Shown piece by piece: positions 24,786 to 33,396 of a stretch of 58,047 nt of DNA. This DNA is from Bacteroidaceae bacterium (GTDB taxonomy: Bacteria; Bacteroidota; Bacteroidia; Bacteroidales; Bacteroidaceae). The notes below the pieces were generated by a model that saw only the letters and a program-made list of their open reading frames with translations, had not been told where the DNA came from and made no database searches. The DNA is taken from assembly GCA_017471185.1 (NCBI GenBank), contig JAFUVZ010000012.1, positions 1-58,047 on the forward strand. Reading direction: 5' to 3'. Each line of letters begins with the position of its first letter. Position 1 is the stretch's first letter. A program made the position numbers and the translations under genes.

Positions 24786-26555
24786 TTATTCCTCACACTG
24801 TTGGCAACCCTCAATCTTCACGATAATCGCACTGCACGGGTCGAGAGTAATGATGTCTCCCTTACCCTTTGGCTGAATCCTGTAGGTACCTTTTCCTGTG
24901 CTATAGACGATGGATGACCTGGAAGCTCCCTGGGCATTGATGGTGGCCTTCACCTTCTTGCCACTTGGATTGATAGCTATCACATAGTCCTCATAGTCAG
25001 CACTGCGGCGATAAACCATCGGGTAGGGCTGTTCTGTGTTGCCTACATAGTTCCAGTCACCGTCGTTGCCCAATGCCTCAGAGTCATGACGCAGTTTCAG
25101 CAATCCTTTCACATAGTTCAGCAATGAGTTAGGATCTTTCTCCTCAGCCTCAACCGTGATGGTTCCGTTCTCAGTTGCTACGGGCAGATAGAGTTTATCC
25201 ACACTGGCAGTAGAGAAACCGGCAGTCTCACCGGCAGTCCATTGCATCGGTGTACGGCAACCGGAGCGGGCGTTGCTTCCTTCCTTGCTTGGCAAGCCAA
25301 ACTGCTGTTTCATACCGATCTCATCGCCATAATATATAAATGGTGTGCCCGGCAAGGTGAGCAGGAAGGTCATCGCAACCTTCAGGTCCTGCATGGTGCG
25401 AGGGCTCTGGCTCATGCGCTCAGAGTCATGATTGCCCGTAGGCATAGAGAGATAGCCAAAACTTTTAGTATGCTCGTATGTCTTGTCGAAGGCAGCTACG
25501 AAATCCTTCACTTCGCCTTGTCCCGCTTTGTCGAAATAAGCTTTGGCTGCATTGCCTCCAGACGCATTGTTGGTATTCAGACGGAACAGGTTGACATTGG
25601 CACCTGGAGAGCCAGGGCGACCGCCAATACGGTAGAAATCAATATCAAATCCTGCTGGCAACGACTGGTCAGGATTGAACCATTCTGCTATCAGTGCCCT
25701 GTCGGGGAAGTTTTTGTCGCGCCACTCACGCATCTCTTGCCACAAGGCGCTCACCGCTTTCTTGTCAGGATCATTCTTCACCAATGAAGAAGCCAAATCC
25801 ACCCGGAAGCCATCCACACCCTTGCTGAACCAGAAGGTCATGATGCTCTTCAGCTCCTGTCGTGTAGCCTGAGGGCCTGGAGCCGTCACAGGCTGTTCCC
25901 AAGGATGGTTAGGGTCAGGGTTAGCATAACCGTAGTTCAATGCAGGCTGACTCTCATAGAAGTTCTTCTCATAATACTTGGCACGTGGAGCGTTTGCCTC
26001 TACGAAACGACCGATGGTGCTGGCTGATGGATCTGGAGCCTCATGTCGTCTCTTGATCTGCTCTTTCTCAGCGTCAGTAATCTCATCTGTCCAGATGTAG
26101 TAATCACTGTAGCGCAAGTCTTTGCCACTTTTTGACTGCAGGAACCAAGCGTTTTTGTCGCTGGTATGTCCAGCCACGAGGTCAAGGCACAGTTTCATGC
26201 CACGCTTGTGCAGTTCGTCAGCTAAGTTCACCAGGTCTGTATTCGTACCGAAACGAGGGTCAACCTGATAGAAATCAATCACATCGTAGCCGCCATCCTG
26301 CCATCCAGATACATAGATAGGATTCAGCCAAACGGCAGTGATGCCCAATGACTGCAGGTAATCCAGTTTGGAAGTTATGCCAGGCAAATCTCCAATACCA
26401 TTGCCGTCGCTATCCATATAGCTCGACGGATAGATCTGATAGAACACGGCTTTCTTCAGCCATTCAGGTCCTGCTTCCGCTTTCAGTGAAGTCGGAAGCA
26501 CAAATGCTGCCAACAAACCAGTCAGCAACCATCTTGTCATGCTTTTACTCTTCAT
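24786..26555 (-). CDS. GH13 alpha-amylase family glycosidase, exported
   Basis: A 589-residue retaining glucosidase of the oligo-1,6-glucosidase/amylase group. A signal peptide (TRWLLTGLLAAFVLPTSLKA) precedes the TIM barrel that opens KKAVFYQIYPSSYMDSDGNG. Conserved regions are DLVAGHTSD, GFRVDLAS (nucleophile near Asp253), LIAEWF (acid/base Glu) and TGNHDSERM. A beta-sandwich follows from about 480. The usual Asn in region I (VNH) is Gly here. ATG at 26555 is chosen; the frame runs on to 26654 through a repeat element. It starts about 110 bases after the esterase gene. Confidence 0.92.
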   Translation of the reverse strand: MKSKSMTRWLLTGLLAAFVLPTSLKAEAGPEWLKKAVFYQIYPSSYMDSDGNGIGDLPGITSKLDYLQSLGITAVWLNPIYVSGWQDGGYDVIDFYQVDPRFGTNTDLVNLADELHKRGMKLCLDLVAGHTSDKNAWFLQSKSGKDLRYSDYYIWTDEITDAEKEQIKRRHEAPDPSASTIGRFVEANAPRAKYYEKNFYESQPALNYGYANPDPNHPWEQPVTAPGPQATRQELKSIMTFWFSKGVDGFRVDLASSLVKNDPDKKAVSALWQEMREWRDKNFPDRALIAEWFNPDQSLPAGFDIDFYRIGGRPGSPGANVNLFRLNTNNASGGNAAKAYFDKAGQGEVKDFVAAFDKTYEHTKSFGYLSMPTGNHDSERMSQSPRTMQDLKVAMTFLLTLPGTPFIYYGDEIGMKQQFGLPSKEGSNARSGCRTPMQWTAGETAGFSTASVDKLYLPVATENGTITVEAEEKDPNSLLNYVKGLLKLRHDSEALGNDGDWNYVGNTEQPYPMVYRRSADYEDYVIAINPSGKKVKATINAQGASRSSIVYSTGKGTYRIQPKGKGDIITLDPCSAIIVKIEGCQQCEE

Positions 26556-26561
26556 ATTATT

Positions 26562-26666
26562 CATTATTATGCTTCGCATCAATTCTGTCGCGACTCGGCA
26601 TAGCCCAAGCAAGCTTTGGTTCTGCTCTCGCTGCTCCAGAAAGTCATTATTCATTATTCATTCCCC
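26562..26666 (-). repeat. Interspersed element with heptamers, copy 2
   Basis: On the minus strand, TAATGAA heptamers lie on both sides of a core with the words CTTTCTGGAGCAGCGAGAGC, AAGCTTGCTTGGGCTATGCC and GATGCGAAGC. The core matches that at 11546-11605. It fills the gap between the esterase and amylase genes. Confidence 0.8.
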
Positions 26667-26667
26667 A

Positions 26668-28485
26668 TTACCTCCCCGGTCTCCAAAGGTTAGGGTCTCC
26701 TTTCAGATAACGGGAGAAAGGCTTCACCTCATTGCTGATGAAGATGGTAGCTCCAGTAGCTATCATCGGGTCAAACACATCAGCAGGCTTATCATCGTGC
26801 GTCATGTCACGGAAACTGTCTGCATATCCCTTACCACTGATGTCGAAAGCCACACGGCATACCGGCAGCGTCTGCTTCAAAGCGGCAGGCAGCAGGGCAT
26901 TGGCACGGTTGGCAAACCGCAGTTCCACAGCCGTAGGGTTCAGCTTCAGCCATGCCTGTAGCTTGCTCATGGCGCTCATGGAATCCAGGTCAACCAGCGG
27001 CATGAACATCAGTCCTTTGGTATCTGTCTGCTCAGTAAGACCACCTAACATCACCATCTTCTCTGCGCCCAAAGCATGGACAACTTCCGCTATCTTGTCG
27101 ATATAGGCAGGTGAATTCTTGATGAGCAGCAGAATCTTACCTTGCGCAAAGGCAATGGCATCAGCTAATGTAGGCACCACCTTGTCGGTAGATGGATCGT
27201 TTCCGTTCTTGCGGTAAGCATATCTACGCAGTTCCTTCAGCGTAAGGTCCTTCACATACACAGGATTGCCTTCCACATACATCACACGGTTCAGTGAGTC
27301 ATCCTTCATCAACACCAGTTCACCGTCTTTGGTAAGCTGCAAGTCGATAGGAACGATGGCAGCGTCTTTCTCCACAGCCTTCTCGATAGAGCGCAGGGAG
27401 TTCTCCACCGTACCATGCCAGTCGCCCATGTCAGCCGCCAGCAGCACATCCTTGTTGTTTTTATCCTTCAGCTTGTCACTCAGACTGATGCCTTTGCGTT
27501 GAGAGAACAGCCAGTCGCGTATTGCCTCAATGCTGTACGTGGTGAGCCAGGAGCACATGTGATCAGGTGCACCACGCATCTGTCCTTCCAATGCTTTAGG
27601 AATCACATCACTCAGCACCAGGTAGTTGATGTTGGCATGCTTCGCCAGCATCTCCTTTACCTTGAAATCCAGTTGCTCATCGGTAGAACGAGCACTGATA
27701 TACTCTTTCGTAACGGTAGCGCCTTTGCCCTGCAGGAACTCCGTGATGGCGTTCATGCCCGGATAAGCGCGCATATCGCCTTCAGCCACACTGATCCAGA
27801 TGTTCATCTTCGCCAATGGAGCTGTAACTGTAGGTTCCCACTGTCCTGAGCAGAGATAAGAAGCGGCAAACAGTTCGGGATACTTGATGTTGAGGGCGAT
27901 GCTTGCCATGCAGCCACCCGACTGTCCTGTGGTATAGATACGGTCAGCATCAATGGAATACTGCTTCTGCAAGCTGGCAATCAGATTGACTGTGGCATCC
28001 AGTGCCGGACTTGCCTCGCTCTTGTCGTTGGCTATGGTCGTGGCATATTGCGGAGCCAATACGAAGCACGGATGCTTCTGCTGTTCGTAGTCGCTTGCCC
28101 AGACTACGGCTCCTAAGCCTTGTGTCAGGGTAGCCGTCACCTCACGTCCCGTCACGCTGGCATCGTGCATGAACAATACCAACGGATATTTCTTTGTAGA
28201 ATCATAGTCTTTAGGGACAAACAGGTTGTAAGGCAAATCGATGCCTGTGGCGTTGTCCTGAAAACTTAACTGCTGGAACTTGGCGACAGTCTCTCTGAAT
28301 ACAATGGAGTCTGAAATCGCCTTGTCATAACGGAAATAGGGAACCCAACTGCGGGTAGGGCCACCACCTCTTCCTCCTTGAGGACCACGAGGCGGTTGCG
28401 CCATAACGACATTGGTAGAAATAAACCATAGTGCCATACTACATGACACAACAAGTGCTTGAATAACCTTCTTGCACATAATCAT
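26668..28485 (-). CDS. Exported esterase fused to a degraded GDPD domain
   Basis: A 605-residue protein. After a signal peptide and a Gly/Pro/Arg-rich linker (about 30-45), residues 85-335 form an alpha/beta-hydrolase of the feruloyl-esterase/PHB-depolymerase type, with Ser189 in YTTGQSGGCMAS and a candidate His309 in DHMCSW. Residues 345-600 follow the glycerophosphodiester phosphodiesterase fold (ENSLRSIEKA, QLTKDGELVLM, DLTLKELR). Its catalytic positions are changed: HRG is DMG (352-354), the glutamate of E-x-D is Pro379, and HDD is KDD (394). That domain is probably non-catalytic, perhaps binding. It is upstream of the GH13 gene on the same strand. Confidence 0.85.
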   Translation of the reverse strand: MIMCKKVIQALVVSCSMALWFISTNVVMAQPPRGPQGGRGGGPTRSWVPYFRYDKAISDSIVFRETVAKFQQLSFQDNATGIDLPYNLFVPKDYDSTKKYPLVLFMHDASVTGREVTATLTQGLGAVVWASDYEQQKHPCFVLAPQYATTIANDKSEASPALDATVNLIASLQKQYSIDADRIYTTGQSGGCMASIALNIKYPELFAASYLCSGQWEPTVTAPLAKMNIWISVAEGDMRAYPGMNAITEFLQGKGATVTKEYISARSTDEQLDFKVKEMLAKHANINYLVLSDVIPKALEGQMRGAPDHMCSWLTTYSIEAIRDWLFSQRKGISLSDKLKDKNNKDVLLAADMGDWHGTVENSLRSIEKAVEKDAAIVPIDLQLTKDGELVLMKDDSLNRVMYVEGNPVYVKDLTLKELRRYAYRKNGNDPSTDKVVPTLADAIAFAQGKILLLIKNSPAYIDKIAEVVHALGAEKMVMLGGLTEQTDTKGLMFMPLVDLDSMSAMSKLQAWLKLNPTAVELRFANRANALLPAALKQTLPVCRVAFDISGKGYADSFRDMTHDDKPADVFDPMIATGATIFISNEVKPFSRYLKGDPNLWRPGR

Positions 28486-28561
28486 AAATGTCTGGAGTTT
28501 AATTCGGTCTTCTCTCAGCCCAGGTCTCTACCAAGACCCACTTGGTTAATATGTAAGATTG

Positions 28562-29239
28562 TCACTTATTCAGTAAGTCAGGCCTCAGCCTTTTGGTCCG
28601 TTCCAAAGACTGCTCCATCTCCCATTCCTTGATCTTGGCCTCGTTGCCAGACAACAATACGTCAGGCACCTTCCATCCGTTGTATTCCGACGGACGGGTA
28701 TAGACGGGCGCCGCTAACAGATTGTCTTGGAAAGAGTCGGAGAGGGCAGACTGCTCATCGCTGATTACACCAGGTATGATGCGCACAATGGCATCCGCCA
28801 TCACGGCAGCTGCCAGTTCACCACCCGTCAGCACATAGTCGCCAATGCTCACCTCCTTGGTAATGAAATGCTCGCGTATGCGATAGTCAATGCCTTTGAA
28901 ATGACCACACAGGATGATGATGTTCTGCATGAGCGACAGCGTGTTAGCCATCGGCTGGCAGAATTGCTCACCGTCAGGGGTGACGAATATCACCTCGTCG
29001 TAGTCACGCTCCTCCTTCAGGGCATTGATGCATCGCTCCACTGGCTCAATCTTCATCACCATACCCGCAAATCCCCCGAAAGGATAGTCATCCACACGGC
29101 GGTATTTGTCGAGCGTGTAGTCACGCAGGTTGTGGATATGAATCTCAGCCAGGCCCTTGTCTTGTGCCCTTTTCAAGATAGAGCAATTGAAGAAGCCTTC
29201 AATCATCTCAGGATAAACGGTTATAATGTCTATTCTCAT
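28562..29239 (-). CDS. trmD: tRNA (guanine37-N1)-methyltransferase
   Basis: Methylates G37 of tRNAs with a G36 to prevent frameshifting. The 225-residue SPOUT enzyme starts [16 protein letters not shown] and shows the conserved [14 protein letters not shown], the AdoMet knot ([27 protein letters not shown]), and [13 protein letters not shown]. The promoter box TACATTTG is on the minus strand at 29261-29268. Confidence 0.96.
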   Translation of the reverse strand: MRIDIITVYPEMIEGFFNCSILKRAQDKGLAEIHIHNLRDYTLDKYRRVDDYPFGGFAGMVMKIEPVERCINALKEERDYDEVIFVTPDGEQFCQPMANTLSLMQNIIILCGHFKGIDYRIREHFITKEVSIGDYVLTGGELAAAVMADAIVRIIPGVISDEQSALSDSFQDNLLAAPVYTRPSEYNGWKVPDVLLSGNEAKIKEWEMEQSLERTKRLRPDLLNK

Positions 29240-29260
29240 CGCTATTTCGTCATTTTATTG

Positions 29261-29268
29261 CAAATGTA
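29261..29268 (-). promoter_or_regulatory. Promoter -7 box for trmD
   Basis: TACATTTG on the minus strand is a full match to TAnnTTTG, 22 bases before the trmD start. Confidence 0.65.
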
Positions 29269-29316
29269 CGAAAAAAAGCATTACTTTGTGGCAAATAGAG
29301 ATAAAATAATAAGGTG

Positions 29317-29814
29317 ATGGATTATATTTGGCATTACGATTCCCCATTGGGTGGCATGACGATGGGCAGTGACGGAGAGTCGCTCACGGGTCTGTGGTTC
29401 GACGGGCAGAAGTTTTTCCGCGACACCTTGTGCGAAACGGCTGCAAAAAAACAACTGCCTGTGTTTGAAGACACTTGCCGGTGGTTAGAAATCTATTTCA
29501 GTGGGAGGAATCCTGGCTTCATGCCCAGTCTGAAACTTAGCGGTACTCCTTTCCGTAAGGCTGTCTGGCGCATCCTGCTGTCCATCCCTTACGGTCATAC
29601 CCTGACTTACGGTGACATCGCCAGACAGATTGCTGCAGAGCGAGGCGTTCATACAATGTCAGCGCAAGCCGTTGGCGGTGCGGTGGGGCATAACCCGATA
29701 TCCATCATTGTCCCTTGCCACAGGGTGATAGGAACTGATGGAAGCCTCACCGGCTATGCCGGAGGCATGGACCGGAAGATTTGGCTGCTGCGTCATGAAG
29801 ATGCAGTCTTATGA
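29317..29814 (+). CDS. ogt: Methylated-DNA--protein-cysteine methyltransferase
   Basis: Removes O6-alkyl groups from guanine by one-way transfer to its own cysteine. The 165-residue product has the C-terminal domain signs FRKAVWRILLSIPYGHTLTYGDIA, SAQAVGGAVGHNPISIIVPCHRV (acceptor Cys in PCHRV) and GYAGGMDRK. ATG at 29317 is preferred over GTG at 29314. It is divergent from trmD. Confidence 0.95.
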   Translation: MDYIWHYDSPLGGMTMGSDGESLTGLWFDGQKFFRDTLCETAAKKQLPVFEDTCRWLEIYFSGRNPGFMPSLKLSGTPFRKAVWRILLSIPYGHTLTYGDIARQIAAERGVHTMSAQAVGGAVGHNPISIIVPCHRVIGTDGSLTGYAGGMDRKIWLLRHEDAVL

Positions 29815-29820
29815 TAATCT

Positions 29821-29930
29821 TTATATGCCTATCTGCTTGGCCTGCACATACTTGGTAAACGGTTCCAGGTAGCTGTCAGACACATGGATGAACTCTCTGC
29901 CAATCAGAATCGTGTTATTACGGTCAATAG
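29821..29930 (-). pseudogene. 3' remnant of a LytTR-family response regulator
   Basis: On the minus strand, one frame past the receptor stop, the reading is SIDRNNTILIGREFIHVSDS then YLEPFTKYVQAKQIGI and a TAA at 29823-29821. This looks like the last strands and helix of a LytTR DNA-binding domain (a conserved I-P-I/V-S-x-S-Y pattern before the C-terminal helix). No start or receiver domain remains. The fragment begins exactly where the receptor gene breaks off. Confidence 0.55.
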
Positions 29931-30982
29931 AGCGGAGTCAGCAGCAGCGGGTTGGTGTTCACAAGCTGGTCGTTGGCTCTTTCGCCAGTGATGTCTTTGT
30001 TCACTTTTGACCATCTCGTCGCGAAGCTCAGCTGGTTTCTCAGATATTTGGTTTCTGTGTTTGTCAGCAGTGTGATGTCAGCCTGAATGTCCTGTTGTTT
30101 TGATTTGGCATGTTCGCCCACCACATCCACCACAGTTTCTCCTCCTGACAGATAGTAGGTGGTTTCATCAAAGCTTGATGCGGTCAGCCGATCGGTGTGA
30201 TATGTGAGCTGCACGTTCAGCTGGTAGTCGTTCTTCAGCTTGAAGGTGCTGCCAAGGTTGACTATACCGCTGCGGTTGAAGCGGGTACGCTCGCTGGATA
30301 GCGGAGCCAATGACGGACTGACTTTGAGAAATTCCTTGATGCTGTAATCGGTTCCGCCGCCTCCTTCATAAAAGTCGTCGCCTAAACCCTTCAATGAGCC
30401 ACTGAAGTCAAGACCTGTATTGTCGGCCTTGAAGAGTACGGTAGTCTGTACCTTTTGCCCGATGTTCAATGCGCTGAAGTCGGCGTTCACCAACAGAGGA
30501 CTTACGCCTAAGCCTCCCTTTACTGCCCCTGACCATTTAGCCTGTGCTGACTCTTTCAGCACTACGTTCACGGCAGCTGCATCACTGTATTCCACACCTT
30601 TCATGATCTTCATGCTCATGTGGTTCTCCATAATTTCCACCCTTTCCACGTCTTCGGGCTTCATGTTGTACACCGGGTCATAATTGCCTTCCAGCATATC
30701 CATGCCGTTTACGTATATTTTATCTACATTCATGCCGTTGTAGGTCAAAAAGTTGCTGCCGCCGAATGACATCATCTGTACGCCGGGCATTTTCTTCATC
30801 ACATCCTCCAGTTTCTTGTCGCGTATGTCTGTGAATTTGGATACGTCATAACTGACGGTTTTCTCCAATCCGTCATTACTGACGGCTGTCACCATGTCTT
30901 GTGCTGAGGCTAACGGTGTGTTCATCAGGTTTAGCCACAGGATTGTAGCCATTGTCATCATGCCGAAATGTTTCTTTCTCAT
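29924..30982 (-). pseudogene. TonB-dependent receptor-like outer-membrane protein, truncated
   Basis: The 352-residue frame has a signal peptide (ending PLASAQ), a plug-domain-like stretch (LEDVMKKMPGVQMM, NGMNVDKIYVNGMDML, VERVEIMENHMSMKIMKG) and the first beta-barrel strands. Family members are usually 700-900 residues, so about half the barrel is missing. It ends in TPLY-stop at the border with a LytTR fragment, the mark of an internal deletion. It lies downstream of a 660-base gap with repeats and is probably non-functional. Confidence 0.75.
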
Positions 30983-31287
30983 ACTGATTATTACTTATGT
31001 TTTTATTAACTGTCACAAAAGTAGGCAGTGTGAGTCAATCGGCAAGCGGTTTTTACACCAACACCCCGTTTTTGGTGACGAATGGGTGGAATATTGAGTG
31101 CCTTATCCGGAATTAAGCCAGCTGATTTGGCTCAGATTTGTTCATTAACGCCACTTCGTCAGCTTCTAATTTATGCAATATTATCGTCCTGTTTTATGCA
31201 AAATCACATCAAGACAATGTGTTCTTGTGGCGTTGTCGTAAGCTGTTGATTTCCAGCATTGGTTGAGTCCCCGGCAGTTTCATGGCT

Positions 31288-31397
31288 GGGGACTCTCAGT
31301 CCCTCATGAGGGGACTGTCAGTCCGTAATGCGGGGACTCTGCGTCCCCAATGAGGGGATTATCAGTAGGCAACAACGGGATTATCAATACGAAACTG
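31288..31397. repeat. 22-bp tandem repeat with palindromic units
   Basis: Four units of 22 bases start at 31288, 31310, 31332 and 31354, each opening GGGGA(C/T)T; a worn fifth follows. Each unit contains GGGGACT with AGTCCC, so neighbouring units can form hairpins. The spacing is too short and the units too palindromic for a CRISPR array. Confidence 0.8.
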
Positions 31398-31476
31398 ATG
31401 TTCATGCCGTCAGAGTGTAGCTTAACGGTTCAGGTTGACAGCTTTTCTCTTTTTTTTGTACCCGTTTTGAAATAAT

Positions 31477-31556
31477 ATTCCGCTATTCCGCCAATAATTC
31501 CGCTATGATAACCGATGATACTGAAATATTATCTCGGTTTAGCGGAATAGCGGAAT
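31477..31556. repeat. Inverted repeat with internal copy (TTCCGCTA type)
   Basis: ATTCCGCTATTCCGC at 31477-31491 is the perfect inverted partner of 31542-31556. A third copy (AATTCCGCTAT) lies between at about 31496-31506. The layout is like the TGTAGGCA set at 198-342. It is about 60 bases upstream of the promoter of the kinase-like gene. Confidence 0.75.
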
Positions 31557-31613
31557 CAAATCTCTGCAAAAAAACTTTTCCCCTTGCATATTGTTTGGTA
31601 TGCTAAAAACAAC

Positions 31614-31621
31614 TAATTTTG
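31614..31621 (+). promoter_or_regulatory. Promoter -7 box for kinase-like gene
   Basis: TAATTTTG matches TAnnTTTG, 39 bases before the start; TTG about 20 bases upstream could be the -33 element. Confidence 0.55.
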
Positions 31622-31659
31622 TTATCGGAACATGATCGTTATAGCAAAGTAATAATAAA

Positions 31660-32754
31660 ATGGAACCATATTCTCAAATAGATATCTCGCAGTGGACACA
31701 GGTTGGTGAGGGCGGCAATGGCAAGACCTATGTGAATCAATCACGGCCAGGCGTCATCCTGAAGGTTAACAAAGGCCACCTAAGTACTTATGACGCAGTG
31801 ATGCACGAATACGAAGTATCCAAAGGTGTGGAGAGTCTCGGACTTTCCGTGCCCCGTATGCATGAGATTGCCCGTGTCGGTGACGCCTATGCAACCATCT
31901 CTCAGCTCATCAAGAATAAAAAATCTCTGTCACGCATCTGTCATGATGAGCCTGGGCGGACAGAGGAAATGGCCAGGTTGCTTTGCGAAAAAGGCAAGGA
32001 ACTGTTTGCCACACCCTGCGACACTGACTTTTTCCCAAGCAGGAAAGTACAGGCGTTGTGGGCTATTGACCACGCCACCTTTGTGTGCAAGAAAAAACGC
32101 AAGGTCATACGCTCCTTTGCGGAGGCAATACCGGAAGACACGCATTGCGTGCATGGTGACTTCCAGCCCGGCAATCTCATACAAGCCGATGGCAGCCACT
32201 ACTGGATTGACCTTGACCGCTTCGCATACGGTGACCCCATGTTTGATATCGGCCACCTGTATCTGGTTTGCCAGGTCTATTCAAGCATGAAGCGGGTGCA
32301 GGATATCTTTCACATGACCATTGACCAGTTTCATGCCTTCTGGGATGCTTTTGCCAAGGCATATACGGGAAAAGAAGACCACGAGGAGTTTGACAGACAG
32401 GCAGGTAGGTTTGCCTGCATTGATGTCATTGTCCGTACCCGTTTCGTACCGCCCAGTTTCATGGAAAAGCTCTTTTTTTGGCTTTTATGTACGAAAGCTT
32501 TACAAGAGATACTTCTGACACTACTGCTTGCCTCTGTGACTACATGGGCGCAAAATACCTTTTCGGGTTATGGTACTGGCGCAAGTTACAATCCCTACCT
32601 TGTTAGCAGTGTGGAACACTTAATCCAGCTCGTTAATGATGTGAATAACGGCAACTCTTATGAGGGCAAGTATTTCGAATTAACTGCGGTGCCATCGCCG
32701 GCTATGTGGAATCGGGTGCTAATGTTCACGATTGCCAGGTGGCTGAAACCGTGA
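31660..32754 (+). pseudogene. APH-like kinase whose C-terminus runs into a GLUG protein start
   Basis: Residues 1-280 form a small phosphotransferase of the aminoglycoside/choline-kinase fold, like TIGR02172. They show GEGGNGKTYVN (nucleotide loop), CVHGDFQPGNLI (catalytic Asp and Asn) and WIDLDRFAYGDPMFDIGHL (metal Asp). After FWLLCTKAL the frame continues as EILLTLLLASVTTWAQNTFS, a signal peptide and the N-terminus of an exported protein, then stops after a frameshift near 32685. The kinase has lost its own end. Two genes were probably joined by deletion. The kinase part may still be active. Confidence 0.7.
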
Positions 32755-33030
32755 CGGTTTCCGTTGACCCTTCCTTTATAGCAACAGCCAGTATCTCTGT
32801 AAGCAGTTTCGGCGGCATAGCCGGATTCAACGATGGCATTATCAATAACTGCATCAGTCAGGCTACAGTCACCGACCAAGGTTATTCTGAAAAAGTTCAT
32901 TCCTTAGGAGGAATTGTCGGGGAAAACTACAGCCGCATCACAAATTGTCGTAGCCTTGCCAACATCATAGGAACCAATCTGGTTGGCGGCATTGCCGGAG
33001 CGGAATCGTGGAAGAATGGCAACAGGCAGG
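32500..33030 (+). pseudogene. Broken GLUG-repeat surface protein
   Basis: The start (signal peptide, then YNPYLVSSVEHLIQLVNDVN) is in the kinase frame. From about 32685 the other frame reads INCGAIAGYVESGANVHDCQ, GGIAGFNDGIINNC, GGIVGENYSRITNC and GGIAG, which are GLUG motifs of bacterial adhesins. The middle is deleted, with a frame change, and the end is replaced by unrelated sequence with a terminator-like hairpin. No functional product is expected. Confidence 0.7.
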
Positions 33031-33059
33031 CGTGTTGTCATGACTTAAAAAAAGCAGGG

Positions 33060-33085
33060 GGAGGTAACGGAATACCTCCTCCTTG
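33060..33085 (+). terminator. Terminator-like hairpin
   Basis: GGAGGTA pairs with TACCTCC across a six-base loop (33060-33079), followed by TCCTT. It closes the decayed kinase/GLUG unit. Confidence 0.5.
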
Positions 33086-33363
33086 GAAATTTATAGGGGA
33101 TGTTGTTTTTTAGTCTTGACCGGCTACTCTCTCTAATATTAGCCTTTGTAAATATACGCTTCAGTAATTCCCCTACAAAATATAGTCAATAGATAATTGT
33201 AGCAAAACGTTTCTAATCATATCTCTCGAAAACGTTACGCAAATATAATGCGTTTTTATCAATAAGCAAGATAGTAAGCACTTTGTGGGATTGGTTTTTG
33301 TAAATTCTGCAACTTTTTTGATAATTCTAAAACCGTACAGAGGCATAGTCATGAAAAAATTAC

Positions 33364-33371
33364 TATTTTTG
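33364..33371 (+). promoter_or_regulatory. Promoter -7 box for the AraC-type gene
   Basis: TATTTTTG fits TAnnTTTG, 26 bases before the start codon. Confidence 0.55.
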
Positions 33372-33396
33372 TATCGGTAAAAGTATTTCTTGACTT

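Noticed and set aside
31288-31397. Possible CRISPR array
   Set aside because: Units of 22 bases are directly adjacent without unique spacers.
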